Positions 45,152 through 54,772 are shown, counted from the stretch's first letter. The stretch: DNA of 64,000 nt from Dehalococcoidia bacterium (GCA_022823505.1 JAJEIA010000104.1:1-64000), one strand, 5' to 3'. The notes: generated from the sequence alone by a model not told the origin. Made by a program: numbers and translations.

Positions 45152-45664
45152 TCACCGCGTGATCGCATAGAGAAACTGGTCGATGACCTGCCCGTCCTTG
45201 GAGACGCTCTTCTTCAAACGGCCTTCGCACTGGTAGCCAACCTTCTCCATCACCCGGGCCGAGGCGGGGTTCCACTCGTACACGTAGCCGTACACGCGCA
45301 CCAGGTCGAACTCCTGAAACACCCACTCCGTGAACGCCCGCAGCGCTGCCGTGGCAATCCCCCGTCCCCAGAAAGGCTCCCCCAGCCAGTACCCGATCTC
45401 ACCCGACCGGCGGTGCACGTCCCGCTGCAGCAGGATACCAATCCCTCCGATGAGTTCCGACGCCGAGGCCAGGGCGAAGTCGGTCTCCCGCGGTTCCTGC
45501 GAAACCAGGTCGATCCAGGTCTCGGCATGAGCCACCGTGTAGGGGTGAGGAAACGCGTCGCGCAGGTTGCGCGACACGTTGCGGTTGTTGGCATACCGGG
45601 CCAGCGCCTCGGCGTCCCCGTCCTGGAAGCTCCTGATCTGCCACTCGCCCAAGTCTATGCGCAT
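45152..45664 (-). CDS. GNAT-family N-acetyltransferase (RimJ/RimL-like)
   Basis: A 170-residue acetyltransferase: IRSFQDGDAEALARYANN at the N-terminus, acetyl-CoA loop FWGRGIATAALRAF, and the C-terminal NPASARVMEKVGYQCEG typical of RimJ/RimL-type proteins. ATG 45664 is preferred (AGGT upstream and the fold begins directly); the longer frame adds 29 residues without homology. It is divergent from a second GNAT gene, with about 175 bp between. Substrate unknown. Confidence 0.9.
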   Translation of the reverse strand: MRIDLGEWQIRSFQDGDAEALARYANNRNVSRNLRDAFPHPYTVAHAETWIDLVSQEPRETDFALASASELIGGIGILLQRDVHRRSGEIGYWLGEPFWGRGIATAALRAFTEWVFQEFDLVRVYGYVYEWNPASARVMEKVGYQCEGRLKKSVSKDGQVIDQFLYAITR

Positions 45665-45839
45665 CGTTTCTGACCTGCTCCGTCCGATATGCGCGACAGG
45701 ATACGCCCTCACGACAGCGATTTGCTGAACATATCCTGTACATCTCATCAATCCTGCTCATCCCGGTAAAATATTCCACCTGGCATCTGAAACCGGGTAC
45801 CCATCGGAAACCAACCCACGCCGACCATCGGAGATCACC

Positions 45840-46451
45840 ATGGCGCATGTGTCCAACCCGAATCTAGACCCGCAACCGGTCACCCTGACCGGCCGCTTGG
45901 TCCGCTTGGAACCACTGGGTCTGGAGCACGCCGACGACCTCTACGCCGTGGACACCGACGATTCCATCTGGCGTTATCTGCCGCGGCCGGCGTTCTCCGG
46001 ACTGGAGGATGCACAGGAATGGATTGAGCAGAGCATGGCCCAGACCAGCCGGGGCGAACGGGTCGCCTTCGCGGTAGTGCACCGGGAAACCGGCCAGGCC
46101 ATCGGTTCAACGGCGTACCTGGACATTGACCGTCCCAACCGCGTCCTGGAAATCGGGATGACGTGGTACGCCACCCCCTGGCAGCGCACCGGGGTCAACA
46201 CCGAGTGCAAGTACCTGCTGATGGGACACGCCTTCGAAGAACAATCCGCCCGGCGGGTCTGCCTCAAGACGGACAGCCGCAACCAACGCTCCCGTCAAGC
46301 GATCCTCAGGTTGGGCGCCGTGGAAGAGGGCACCTGGCGGAACCACCGCATCGCCTGGGACGGCGCCGACCGCCACTCGGTTTTTTACAGCGTTATCGAC
46401 ACCGAGTGGCCCGACGTGAAACTCCGCCTGGAAGGTTTCATGCGGCGGTGA
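45840..46451 (+). CDS. GNAT-family N-acetyltransferase (RimJ/RimL-like)
   Basis: A 203-residue acetyltransferase: VTLTGRLVRLEPLGLEHADDLY, acetyl-CoA loop WQRTGVNTECK, and RVCLKTDSRNQRSRQAILRLGAVEEG, a signature of the RimJ/RimL-like COG1670 group. A GGAG precedes the ATG. It is not closely similar to the divergent GNAT at 45152-45664, so this is not a recent duplication. Confidence 0.92.
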   Translation: MAHVSNPNLDPQPVTLTGRLVRLEPLGLEHADDLYAVDTDDSIWRYLPRPAFSGLEDAQEWIEQSMAQTSRGERVAFAVVHRETGQAIGSTAYLDIDRPNRVLEIGMTWYATPWQRTGVNTECKYLLMGHAFEEQSARRVCLKTDSRNQRSRQAILRLGAVEEGTWRNHRIAWDGADRHSVFYSVIDTEWPDVKLRLEGFMRR

Positions 46452-46579
46452 GCGGACATCGGCCGGCGTCCTGTCCCGATGCCACTCACACGAAGCGGTT
46501 ATACTGGCACGGCGGACCGCTACACCAGAAGGCGAACCGCCCCGGCCTTTGTTGGCCCACCCGAAGGAGGAATACGTCA

Positions 46580-47713
46580 ATGCACTGTGGAGTGATGGTC
46601 ACCGGCTACAACCAGGGCGACTGGCCGCGCCTGATGGCGGAGGACTACGACCGGCCGCCGGACAGGCCCGACGCCAGCAACATGGACGACACCCTGTACA
46701 TGGGGGAACTGGTCGAACCCCTGGGCTTCGATTCCATCTGGGCCACGGAGCACTACGGTTCCGCCTATTCCATGCAGCCCAACCCCCTGCAGTACCTGGC
46801 ATACTGGGCTGGCCGCACCAACCGGGTCGATGTGGGCACGGCGGTGGTCGTGGCCCCGTGGTGGAACCCGGTGCGCCTGGCGTCCGAGCTATCCATGCTG
46901 GACATACTGCTCAGGGGCCGGCGCCTCCATCTGGGCATTGGCCGGGGCATCGCGCCCCACGAGTACGCGTCGCTGGGCTACCCCATCGGCGAGTCGCACA
47001 AGTACTTCTACGATGTGATCAACGCCATCAAGGCGGCCGACGGCGCCGAGCGGTTCGAGTTCCAGGGCGAGGTCTACGACATCCCGCCCACCACCATCCG
47101 GCCCCAGGCGCGCCACAAGGGTGAACTGACCCGCGATATCAAGGTGGCCTTCACCACCGAGGCGTCGGCGCGCATGGCAGCCGAAAACGGCCTGGGTCAG
47201 ATGTTTGTCGCCGGCGACGACGTCGATGAGATGATCGCCAAGGTGCGCCGGTTCAACCGCATTCGCAAGGAACTGGGCCTACCGCCGGATCAACCCACCA
47301 CCCTGCTGTGGATGTACTGCGCCGAGACCCACGAGGAAGCCGAGGAGGGTTGGATCTTCTTCCACAATCAGCTCATGGCGGCGCAGCACCACTACTTCGA
47401 GTGGAACAATCCCGGCTACGAGGGCATCCACGGCTACGAGGAATACCTGACGCGGCAGCAGGCCGACGTGGGCACCGCCGACGCGAGTTTCAACGCCCGG
47501 CGCGCCACCCAGCCCATCGGTACGCCGGACGAGATCATCGAAAAGATCCGGAACCTGCAGTGGACCATCAGCCTGGAGAAGGTCGTGATCCACATGTTCT
47601 ACGGCGGCATGCCCCGGGACAAGGCCGAAAAGAGCCTCCGGCTCTTCGCTGAAAAGGTACTGCCGGCGGTTCAGGCCATGCCCACACCGATCAATCCCGA
47701 CTCCCTGGAGTAA
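46580..47713 (+). CDS. luciferase-like (LLM) flavin-dependent oxidoreductase
   Basis: A 377-residue LLM-class protein: MGELVEPLGFDSIWATEHYG (residues ~36-55), NRVDVGTAVVVAPWWNPVRLA, LGIGRGIAPHEYASLG and GTPDEIIEKI. The family oxidises substrates with FMNH2 or F420 and often oxygen. ATG 46580 follows AAGGAGG by nine bases; the longer frame overlaps the GNAT gene and is artefactual. A Gfo/Idh/MocA gene follows 51 bases after its stop, probably in the same operon. Confidence 0.93.
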   Translation: MHCGVMVTGYNQGDWPRLMAEDYDRPPDRPDASNMDDTLYMGELVEPLGFDSIWATEHYGSAYSMQPNPLQYLAYWAGRTNRVDVGTAVVVAPWWNPVRLASELSMLDILLRGRRLHLGIGRGIAPHEYASLGYPIGESHKYFYDVINAIKAADGAERFEFQGEVYDIPPTTIRPQARHKGELTRDIKVAFTTEASARMAAENGLGQMFVAGDDVDEMIAKVRRFNRIRKELGLPPDQPTTLLWMYCAETHEEAEEGWIFFHNQLMAAQHHYFEWNNPGYEGIHGYEEYLTRQQADVGTADASFNARRATQPIGTPDEIIEKIRNLQWTISLEKVVIHMFYGGMPRDKAEKSLRLFAEKVLPAVQAMPTPINPDSLE

Positions 47714-47764
47714 CCGGGAGCATCGGGAACCACTGCCGCCAATAGCCTCGCAGGAGCATCAGCC

Positions 47765-48862
47765 ATGACAGAGAAGATTCGCCTGGGGTTCGTGGGAGCC
47801 AACGTCAACTCGACCTGGGCCGGACAGTCGCACTTTCCCGCGCTGCTGGCCAGCCCCGACGTGGAGTTCACCGCGGTCTGCACCACCAGGCCCGAGAGCG
47901 CAGAAGAAGCGCGAGAGGCCTTCGGGGCGAAGCTGGCATTCCACGATTTCCGAGAGATGGCAGCGTCGCCGGACATCGACGCGGTGGCCGTCGTGGTGCG
48001 GGTGCCCTCCCACTACGAGCCTACCAAAGCCGCCATCGAGGCCGGCAAGCACGTCCTCACCGAGTGGCCCCTGGGCCGTAATACCGCCGAAGCCGAGGAA
48101 CTGGCCGATCTCGCCCGCGAACGGGGAGTGCAAACGGCGGTGGGTCTGCAATCCCGCGTCAGCCCCGCGCTGATGTACGTCAAGGATCTGATCGAAGCCG
48201 GCTACGTGGGCGATGTGATGACGTGCACCGTCACCACGTTCCGCGACGGCCCACTGCAGCGGCAGTCCGGCGGCACCTGGCAGCGCGACCCCGCCATGGG
48301 CGCAAACACCCTGACCATCGCCACCGGCCATGTCATCGACGCGCTGCGCTTCGTGCTGGGCGACTTCAAGCGCGTGGCCTGCATGGTGACCAACCAGGTT
48401 GGCCAGTGGTACGAGGTTGACACCCAACAGTATGTGGACGTGCTGTCGCCCGACAACGTGCGCGTATCCGGTGAACTGGAACGCGGCGCCGCGGCGGCGG
48501 TCCACGTTGGCGCGGTGCCCTGGGCCGGCAGTGGCTACCGCATGGAGATCTACGGCCGCGAGGGTACGCTCATCGTCACCGGCAACGTCTCGTCCCAGCG
48601 CGGCGAGATGCTGCGGATTCAGGGCGCGCAGGGTGGCCACCAGCTGCACGACTTGGAGATCCCCCGGCGTTTCGTGCATGTCCCGGACGATTTTCCCAAA
48701 GGAGACCCTTTCAACGTGGGGCAGCTGTACGCCCTGTTCGCTGAGGCGATCCGTACCGGGCAGGCGAACCTGCCAACCTTTGATACGGCTGTTGGCCTGC
48801 ACCGCTTCCTGGACACGGTCAAGGAGGCATCCGACAGCGGCCGGGAGTTGCCGGTCGGCTGA
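47765..48862 (+). CDS. Gfo/Idh/MocA-family oxidoreductase with EWP in place of EKP
   Basis: A 365-residue protein with an N-terminal Rossmann domain (RLGFVGANVNSTWAG) and the C-terminal Gfo/Idh/MocA beta domain. The conserved EKP motif, whose Lys assists hydride transfer in the family, reads TEWPLGRN (Glu100-Trp101-Pro102). The same EWP change is known from Gal80-like members that bind NAD(P) without normal catalysis. It may therefore be a sensor or an enzyme with different chemistry. Located downstream of an LLM oxidoreductase in a likely operon. Confidence 0.88.
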   Translation: MTEKIRLGFVGANVNSTWAGQSHFPALLASPDVEFTAVCTTRPESAEEAREAFGAKLAFHDFREMAASPDIDAVAVVVRVPSHYEPTKAAIEAGKHVLTEWPLGRNTAEAEELADLARERGVQTAVGLQSRVSPALMYVKDLIEAGYVGDVMTCTVTTFRDGPLQRQSGGTWQRDPAMGANTLTIATGHVIDALRFVLGDFKRVACMVTNQVGQWYEVDTQQYVDVLSPDNVRVSGELERGAAAAVHVGAVPWAGSGYRMEIYGREGTLIVTGNVSSQRGEMLRIQGAQGGHQLHDLEIPRRFVHVPDDFPKGDPFNVGQLYALFAEAIRTGQANLPTFDTAVGLHRFLDTVKEASDSGRELPVG

Positions 48863-49454
48863 CCGGCCTATTGGCCATCCGATTGGTTGCCACGCCAGCG
48901 CAGGAAACCAGCTTTCCGATGCTCGCTGCGCAAGGCAAGCTGTTTGCGAGTTTCATCGCATGTTTAAACCGGAAAACCACTCCGGTTGACACCTTTGTCG
49001 CAGAACCGTATTCTCTGGCATAGGATCATCTGCATTATCAGTGCTTCTACCCATCAATACATAGCCTGATTCAATAGTCGGACTGCACGTACCACATCTA
49101 GGTGCGGCTCACCGACAACGAATGTCTACAATCAGCCCCGCGGGGGTCATTCGCCGGTCGAGGTGGATCGGACCCGGCGACATCGAAGAAAACCAAGGGC
49201 TTTGAATCGAGCGGCAGGTGGAGTGGGGTTCCGTTGCTTCCTGCCCCAACTGGAGCCATACAAAAACGGCCGCAGCGGGTCGCAGCCGCTACGGCCGGCG
49301 TCCTACCGCCCTGACGAGGAGGAAGACGTTGTGAATAGTATCGAAACCGCCGGCTCGACCGCAATCATCCAGGGACGCCGTTTATCGCGATTAACGTAGC
49401 CCGTGAGCTGATCGAATAACTGACCCGCCACATGCGGCAATTGGAGCGAACAGT
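48863..49454. other. intergenic region with a hairpin and a possible 22-codon ORF
   Basis: About 590 bp. A stem (49267-49297) with arms CGGCCG and GCGG against CCGC and CGGCCG lies upstream of a GAGGAGG motif at 49316-49322, which is followed eight bases later by a GTG opening a 22-codon ORF (49331-49399). Longer open frames across 49098-49364 show no domain pattern. Confidence 0.45.
49331..49399 (+). CDS. possible 22-residue peptide
   Basis: GTG start eight bases after a near-perfect GAGGAGG Shine-Dalgarno; the peptide begins MNSIETAG and ends LSRLT. It ends 55 bases before the next gene and is preceded by a strong hairpin. It could be a leader peptide or a chance arrangement. Confidence 0.3.
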   Translation: MNSIETAGSTAIIQGRRLSRLT

Positions 49455-49931
49455 ATGCGCCGCCTGATTGCACTCACGCTGGCCGGGATCGCTGTGTTGC
49501 TGGTCGGGTTCACAGCCTACGTCTGGGTTGGCAACTGGTTCACCGCGCGGACGGCGAGCGGGTCTGCGCTGTTCGGGAGCGGGTCGTGCCTGAGCAACGG
49601 AGAGAGCTTCAACTACGTCGTGCACGTCGCCATCGGGGCAGTCCAAAGCTCGGCCAACCGCGGACCGCGAGTGGAAATCACGACGGAAAGCCTGAAGGTC
49701 CGCAGGTCGCCGTCCATTACCAACGCTGACGCCGCGGACGCCGGCAGACCCGGGTGCGTGATCCGCAAATCGGACTGGCCAGGCGTGACCGCGTTTCTGG
49801 CGAATAGCCCGCTGGAAGGAACCGCCCTCACGCCTCTGGGTCAGACGCTGCAAATCCGGGACTTCGACACCGACCACTGGCAGATCTCGGCGTCGCGGGG
49901 TCGTTTCCCCATCGAAGTGCGCTGGCAATAG
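49455..49931 (+). CDS. small membrane-anchored or secreted protein of unknown function
   Basis: A 158-residue protein with one N-terminal hydrophobic segment (LIALTLAGIAVLLVGFTAYV, residues 4-23), then an exported domain with two cysteines (GSGSCLSNG and RPGCVIRK) that could form a disulfide. TTGGAG lies eight bases before the ATG. I do not recognise the family. An overlapping antisense frame of 234 codons lacks any domain pattern and is rejected. Confidence 0.65.
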   Translation: MRRLIALTLAGIAVLLVGFTAYVWVGNWFTARTASGSALFGSGSCLSNGESFNYVVHVAIGAVQSSANRGPRVEITTESLKVRRSPSITNADAADAGRPGCVIRKSDWPGVTAFLANSPLEGTALTPLGQTLQIRDFDTDHWQISASRGRFPIEVRWQ

Positions 49932-50302
49932 AATAGCAAGCGCCGCTGCACCCCGAGCGGGTGGGCGCCGCCGGCCGGCGATGCTGTCGCATGCCGACTC
50001 CGACCCGGTCGGGTCACGGCGGCACGAAAATCCCCGCCGCCCGGGACCGGACGACGGGGTGCCAAACAAGCCGGCCTATCGGTCGGCGCGCGGGATAATA
50101 GCCGGCGATCGGTGCACTGACAAGACGCCAAGGCGACCGTATTCGAGATTCAGGGTATACCAACCCGTACAGCGTAACTCAGGTGCGGACGCCACGTTCG
50201 GTGTCCTTTACACTTGACCAACGCCACAAAGGTCTCAGTTGTACATTTCCTGCGGTGACTGACCATTTGTCTCGCGGCGGGCGAAATTTCGACGCGCTCT
50301 CG
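49932..50302. other. intergenic region between convergent genes
   Basis: About 370 bp between the convergent stops of the small secreted-protein gene and the first amidohydrolase. GC-rich; no gene, terminator or repeat recognised. Confidence 0.5.
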
Positions 50303-51304
50303 TCAGATGCCAAGCAGGGCCTCGAGGTTTCTCCAAGAAATCTTTTCCTTTTCATCCTGGGAGAGGCTTTGCAGGCTTTCCAGCCAACCGCCGGGAGACG
50401 GGTCCCAGCCCACGAAGGGCCAGTCGCTTCCGATAACGACGCGGTCAATTCCCACGCTATCGATGAGGAACCGCAGGCCGGCCTCGCTGCTGGTGAGGAA
50501 GTCGTAATAGATCTGCTTCTGGTACGCGCTGGGCGGCTTGAGGATGTTCACGCGCGCCTCGGAACGCACCTGCCAGCCGTGGTCCAGGCGGCCCATGCCG
50601 AAGCAGGCTCCGCCGCCGCCGTGGGCCACGCAGACCCGTAGGTTGGGGCACTCGTCCAGGACACCGCTGTGGATCAGCGTCGCCACCAGCAGGGCGTCCT
50701 CCAGGACCACGCCCACGCTGTTGGGGATGCCGTACCGCAGTGTCCTCTCCGCCGCCATGATGTTGTCCTGTGGCTGGGGGTGGAAGAAGAGCAGGGCGTC
50801 CAGTTCCTCGGCGGCCTTGAACAGGGGCAGGAAATGAGGCTCGTCCCAGTTCTGGCCGTTGACCACCATGTCCAGCTCGGCGCCCTTGAGGCCCAGGGTC
50901 CTGACGGCCCTTTCGAGCTCGGTGATTGCCGCGTCGACGTCCCCCATGGGCAGCGTCGCCAGGCCGGCGAAGCGGTCGGGCCACTTCCGGGCCATGCCGG
51001 CGATCTCGTCGTTGACTTCTCGCGACGCCTGGACTGCCTCGGCAGTGTCCCAGTGGTAGGGAAACAGCGGAGTGTGGATGGACACCACCTGCACGTCGGT
51101 GCCTTCGGCGTCCATGTCGGTCAGGCGCTGCTCGGGCGTGTAACGGATCTTGGGCGAGTTGATGAGAATGCGCTTGCCGTGCCCAACGATGAACTCGAGA
51201 TCGCCCTGGGCCTCGTGGCGCATCCCGTGCCAGTCGTCTCCATTGGCGAACGCCGCCCAGAGACTCTGGGGCGCCAGGTGGGTGTGAACGTCGATGTGTC
51301 TCAC
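50303..51304 (-). CDS. amidohydrolase (ACMSD-like, amidohydrolase_2 family)
   Basis: A 333-residue TIM-barrel metal hydrolase or decarboxylase. Metal ligands visible: HxH at the N-terminus (DVHTHLAP), His in LLFFHPQP, His in VCVAHGGGG and Asp in VIGSDWPF. These match ACMSD/gamma-resorcylate decarboxylase-type enzymes that decarboxylate or hydrolyse ring-derived acids. A tandem paralogue of the same family lies 55 bp upstream in the same operon. No signal peptide. Confidence 0.92.
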   Translation of the reverse strand: MRHIDVHTHLAPQSLWAAFANGDDWHGMRHEAQGDLEFIVGHGKRILINSPKIRYTPEQRLTDMDAEGTDVQVVSIHTPLFPYHWDTAEAVQASREVNDEIAGMARKWPDRFAGLATLPMGDVDAAITELERAVRTLGLKGAELDMVVNGQNWDEPHFLPLFKAAEELDALLFFHPQPQDNIMAAERTLRYGIPNSVGVVLEDALLVATLIHSGVLDECPNLRVCVAHGGGGACFGMGRLDHGWQVRSEARVNILKPPSAYQKQIYYDFLTSSEAGLRFLIDSVGIDRVVIGSDWPFVGWDPSPGGWLESLQSLSQDEKEKISWRNLEALLGI

Positions 51305-51359
51305 TGGTTGTCCTCCGGAAAGGGAGCGTGGGAAACGCGGTACCGCAGGCCGGCAGCAA

Positions 51360-52355
51360 TCAGATGCCCAGCAGGGTTTCGAGGTTCTTCCACAGGATGG
51401 CGTCCTTCTCGTACTGGGTCAGGCTCTCCATGGCCAGAATCCACGAAACGGGCCAGTCCTGGGCCATGTCGTAGGGCCAGTCGGTGCCGAACACCACCCG
51501 GTCGATGCCCACGCGGTCGATCAGGAACCGCAGGGACTGCTCGGTGTACACGATGCAGTCGTAGTAGAACCGGCTCAGGTACTGGCTGGGCGGGTCGGCC
51601 GCCAGCCGCTGGGCATCAGGGAGGCGCTCCCAGCCCCGGTCCATGCGGCCCGCCCCGTAGCAGGCGTAACCGCCGCCGTGGGACAGACAGATGCGCAGGT
51701 CGGGACAGGCGTCCATGACGCCCCCCATGACCAGAGAGGCGAAAGTCAGGGTGCGGTCTGCCAGGTTGCCCACTGAGTTGGGCAGGTGATAGCGCTGGAT
51801 GCGCGCGTCAACGATGGTGTCGCCGGACTGGTGGAACAGGACCACCGCGCCCAGCTGCTCGGCGGCCTTCCAGAAGGGCATGAACTCGGGCTCGTCCAGC
51901 AACTTGCCGTTGATCTTGTCGTCGATCATCGCGCCCTTGAACCCCAGGTTCACCATGACCCGTTCCAGCTCGGCGATGGCGGCGGGCACATCCTGCATGG
52001 GCAGCGTGGCCAGGCCGGAGAACCGGTCCGGCCAGGACTGCATCATCTGGCTGATCTCGTCGTTGCACTCCCGGGAGGTGGCGATGGTCACATCGGTGTC
52101 CATGTCGTAGTTGTAGAACCCGCCGAAGGGTGAGACCACGTGCACGTCGACGCCCAGGGAATCCATGTCGGCCAGGCGCTGCTCGGGCGTCCAGCTGGCC
52201 TTGGGAGGCAGTTGGCCACGGGCGCTGCCCGACACCAGGACCGGCCGTCCCAGGGCGTTGGTTTCCCGCCGGAGGGTGTGCCAGTCGCCGCCGTTTTCGG
52301 TGGCCCGCCAAAAGCACTGGGGCGTCAGGTGGGCGTGAATGTCAATGCTGCGCAT
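51360..52355 (-). CDS. amidohydrolase (ACMSD-like, amidohydrolase_2 family), paralogue
   Basis: A 331-residue paralogue of the downstream amidohydrolase, with the same ligand set: DIHAHLTP, VVLFHQSG, ICLSHGGG and VFGTDWPY. The divergence between the two copies is substantial, so the duplication is old or came by transfer, and they may handle successive intermediates. It lies 36 bp after the adenosine-deaminase-like gene. Confidence 0.92.
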   Translation of the reverse strand: MRSIDIHAHLTPQCFWRATENGGDWHTLRRETNALGRPVLVSGSARGQLPPKASWTPEQRLADMDSLGVDVHVVSPFGGFYNYDMDTDVTIATSRECNDEISQMMQSWPDRFSGLATLPMQDVPAAIAELERVMVNLGFKGAMIDDKINGKLLDEPEFMPFWKAAEQLGAVVLFHQSGDTIVDARIQRYHLPNSVGNLADRTLTFASLVMGGVMDACPDLRICLSHGGGYACYGAGRMDRGWERLPDAQRLAADPPSQYLSRFYYDCIVYTEQSLRFLIDRVGIDRVVFGTDWPYDMAQDWPVSWILAMESLTQYEKDAILWKNLETLLGI

Positions 52356-52391
52356 TTGTTTCTCCTGCTGGCTGACTTTCCAACAAGTCCT

Positions 52392-53759
52392 CTAGTTTGT
52401 CGCCGGAGAGGAGCGCCCGGTCAGCACCTCGCTCCGGCTGGACCACGACAGATCCACAATGTGAGCCAACGCATCATCCGGCAAATGATGGCATTGCTGC
52501 ACCCACTCGATTTCATCGGCCAGCGTGGTTCCAAATATCCCCGGGTCATCGGAGGCGATTACGAAAGGGGCATCGCTGGCGATGAACTTTTTCACCGGGT
52601 GATGTTGGGGGTTGGTGATCCCGCCGATTCTGCGGTTTGACGTCGGGCACACTTCGATGACCGACCCCAACTGTCGAACGCAGCGGATGGCGTAATCCTG
52701 GCGCCGACTCAACGCGTCGATCTTGGCGTCGTCGTATTCAACCGTGAGCCGATGGTCGGTGGGGAAGGTGCTGATCCGTTCGAGTTCGGCCTTGATACCG
52801 GCAATGTCCACATGGACGCCAAATTCGGCCAGCCCTTCTCGGTGTCTCAAATCATACCGCAATTGATCCGCGCGCTCTGCGACGTTTTCGGTCCGGACGT
52901 GCCTGCCGTAGCGGTCCGGGTCAACGCCCAGCGCGATGGCGTGGCCCAGGCGATGGGCGCCGAATTCCGCCGCTTCGTGCACCCAGCGCACGGCGCTCTC
53001 CAGGGATTTGTCGTTGAAGCTCTCCCCGACGTGGTACAGGATGGCCAACGCCCGCCCTGGATGCCGGCGGTTGAAATCCTTCACCGCGTCGAAAAACTCA
53101 CGTTGCTGCCTGGGTGGGTAGCCCTCTTCCAGGTAGCAGAAATCGATGCCGGTCAACAGGTGACCCAGCGGACCCAACGCCGCCTCCTGGACCACCTCCC
53201 ACGCCGGCCAGGGATCTTCTCTCGGGAGGCTGATGGCGAGACGCGCCTGCACGTCCGCATCCTCGTACTGCGCGTATGATTGCAGCATTGCGAGGACGAA
53301 TTCTTTCGACTGGCAGCGCGAGAATTCCGGACCCAGCGCCATCCGGTGTTCTATGTAGCCCACGTTTTGCTGGCGCTGCCGCGCAACGATCTTGTGAATG
53401 AACGCGCAGGCCTCGTCGATGACTGCCGACACCGGCACTTGACCCCTCCAAAACCCGGCCAGAGCGCTGCCGTGATTCAGGATTTCGAACTTGGCCTGGA
53501 ACCGGTCAAAGTTGCCGGCATCGCCGTCACCAAACACGAACAGTCGGTCGAATTCGTCACGGGAGCCGGCGACGCCGCTCCGACAGCGGTCCAGGATCTC
53601 AGCGATGGGAGGGCAGACACCATAGACGCTCTCATAATTGCGCTGGTAGGCGGTCCAATCCACGTCCCGTTCGAGCAAGAACTCGAGAAAATCCACAGAA
53701 TGTATGCACCCGTACAGGTGCGTATGAAGGTCCGCCAGCTTTCTGTGGTGCTTACTCAT
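52392..53759 (-). CDS. adenosine deaminase-family protein
   Basis: A 455-residue member of the adenosine/AMP deaminase family with all zinc and catalytic motifs: DLHTHLYG (His12, His14), YHVGES (His and Glu), HRLGHA, EVCPTSN and SDDPGIF (Asp pair). It is about 100 residues longer than bacterial adenosine deaminases; the extra sequence is mainly in the N-terminal half (WTAYQRNYESVYGV to FEILNHG), as in ADGF or atypical members. It may deaminate another purine or a modified base. Third gene of the downstream operon order: deacetylase, this gene, two amidohydrolases. Confidence 0.9.
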   Translation of the reverse strand: MSKHHRKLADLHTHLYGCIHSVDFLEFLLERDVDWTAYQRNYESVYGVCPPIAEILDRCRSGVAGSRDEFDRLFVFGDGDAGNFDRFQAKFEILNHGSALAGFWRGQVPVSAVIDEACAFIHKIVARQRQQNVGYIEHRMALGPEFSRCQSKEFVLAMLQSYAQYEDADVQARLAISLPREDPWPAWEVVQEAALGPLGHLLTGIDFCYLEEGYPPRQQREFFDAVKDFNRRHPGRALAILYHVGESFNDKSLESAVRWVHEAAEFGAHRLGHAIALGVDPDRYGRHVRTENVAERADQLRYDLRHREGLAEFGVHVDIAGIKAELERISTFPTDHRLTVEYDDAKIDALSRRQDYAIRCVRQLGSVIEVCPTSNRRIGGITNPQHHPVKKFIASDAPFVIASDDPGIFGTTLADEIEWVQQCHHLPDDALAHIVDLSWSSRSEVLTGRSSPATN

Positions 53760-53807
53760 CAGAAATGTATCGGTCTCGGCGGGCGCGCTCGCGGTCTGCC
53801 CGGCGGT

Positions 53808-54689
53808 TCAGTGACGCGGGTGCCGCGCCAGGAAGTCGTCGGCGATCTCCTCGAAGGTCACGAAGCGGACGCCCTCGTGGGCGCGAATGTACTCAACGAC
53901 GCGCTCCAGCATCAGCAGCACCTGGGGGCGGCCGCTGACGTCGGGGTGGATGGTGATGGGAAAGACCGCGTCGTCGTACTCCCGGTACACCCAGTCGAAC
54001 TGATCCCGCCACATCTCCTCGATGTCCCGGGGGTTGACGAAGCCGTGGCTGTTGGGCGACTTCTTGATGAACATCATCGGCGGCAGGTCGTCCAGGTACC
54101 AGTTGGCGGGTATCTCCACCAGGTCGGTCTCCTGGCCCCGCTCCAGGGCGTGCATCCAGTAGTCCGCCGGCATGGCGAAGTCGATCTTGGTCCACTTGTC
54201 GCCGACGCGCACGTAGTAGCATTCGAAGTCCCGGTGCATCAGGCTGTGGTCGTACTTGATGCCGTGCTTCAGCAGCAGCTCGTTGGTCACGTGGCTGAAC
54301 TCCCACCACGGCGCAACGTAGCCCCGGGGCCGCTTTCCCGAGAGCTCGGTGATGAGGTCGATGCAACGCAGCAGCACCGTCTCCTCCTGCTCCGGCGACA
54401 TGGAGATGGGGTTCTCGTGAGAGTAGCCATGCATGCCGATCTCGTGGCCCTGCTCCACGATCATGCGGCACTCGTCGGGAAAGGTCTCGATGGAATGGCC
54501 CGGGATGAACCAGCTGGTCTTGATGCCCAGCCGCTCGAAGAGCTTCAGCAGGCGCGGCGTGCCCACTTCGCCGGCGAACATGCCCCGGGAGATGTCGTCC
54601 GGCGAGTCCTCGCCCCCGTAGGACCCCAGCCAGCCGCCCACGGCGTCCAGGTCAACTCCAATGGCGCACAGGATTTGTTTATCGGGCAT
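53808..54689 (-). CDS. NodB-family polysaccharide deacetylase with complete motif 2
   Basis: A 293-residue NodB-fold protein of the PgdA/PuuE-like subgroup: [42 protein letters not shown] with both His of motif 2, and YVAPWWEF. Unlike the two paralogues at 42988-44986 it keeps the first-motif Asp (Asp13 or Asp15) and the second His, so metal-dependent deacetylation is plausible. It opens an operon with an adenosine-deaminase-like and two ACMSD-like genes, which favours a small N-containing substrate over a glycan. Confidence 0.87.
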   Translation of the reverse strand: MPDKQILCAIGVDLDAVGGWLGSYGGEDSPDDISRGMFAGEVGTPRLLKLFERLGIKTSWFIPGHSIETFPDECRMIVEQGHEIGMHGYSHENPISMSPEQEETVLLRCIDLITELSGKRPRGYVAPWWEFSHVTNELLLKHGIKYDHSLMHRDFECYYVRVGDKWTKIDFAMPADYWMHALERGQETDLVEIPANWYLDDLPPMMFIKKSPNSHGFVNPRDIEEMWRDQFDWVYREYDDAVFPITIHPDVSGRPQVLLMLERVVEYIRAHEGVRFVTFEEIADDFLARHPRH

Positions 54690-54772
54690 GGCGCTAATCT
54701 CCTAGGTAGGGCGTGCTCACGGTATGAAGACGTGGGGCGTATAGTACCCGAAACCGGGCCAGTTGATACAAC

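Noticed and set aside
45721-45775. Possible third copy of the 112-bp element upstream of the GNAT gene
   Set aside because: It shares only the general CAGGAT-type repetition; terminal repeats and length do not match.
49365-50069. A 234-codon minus-strand ORF opposite the small secreted-protein gene
   Set aside because: The plus-strand frame has an N-terminal hydrophobic segment and a well-placed Shine-Dalgarno; the minus-strand frame has neither.
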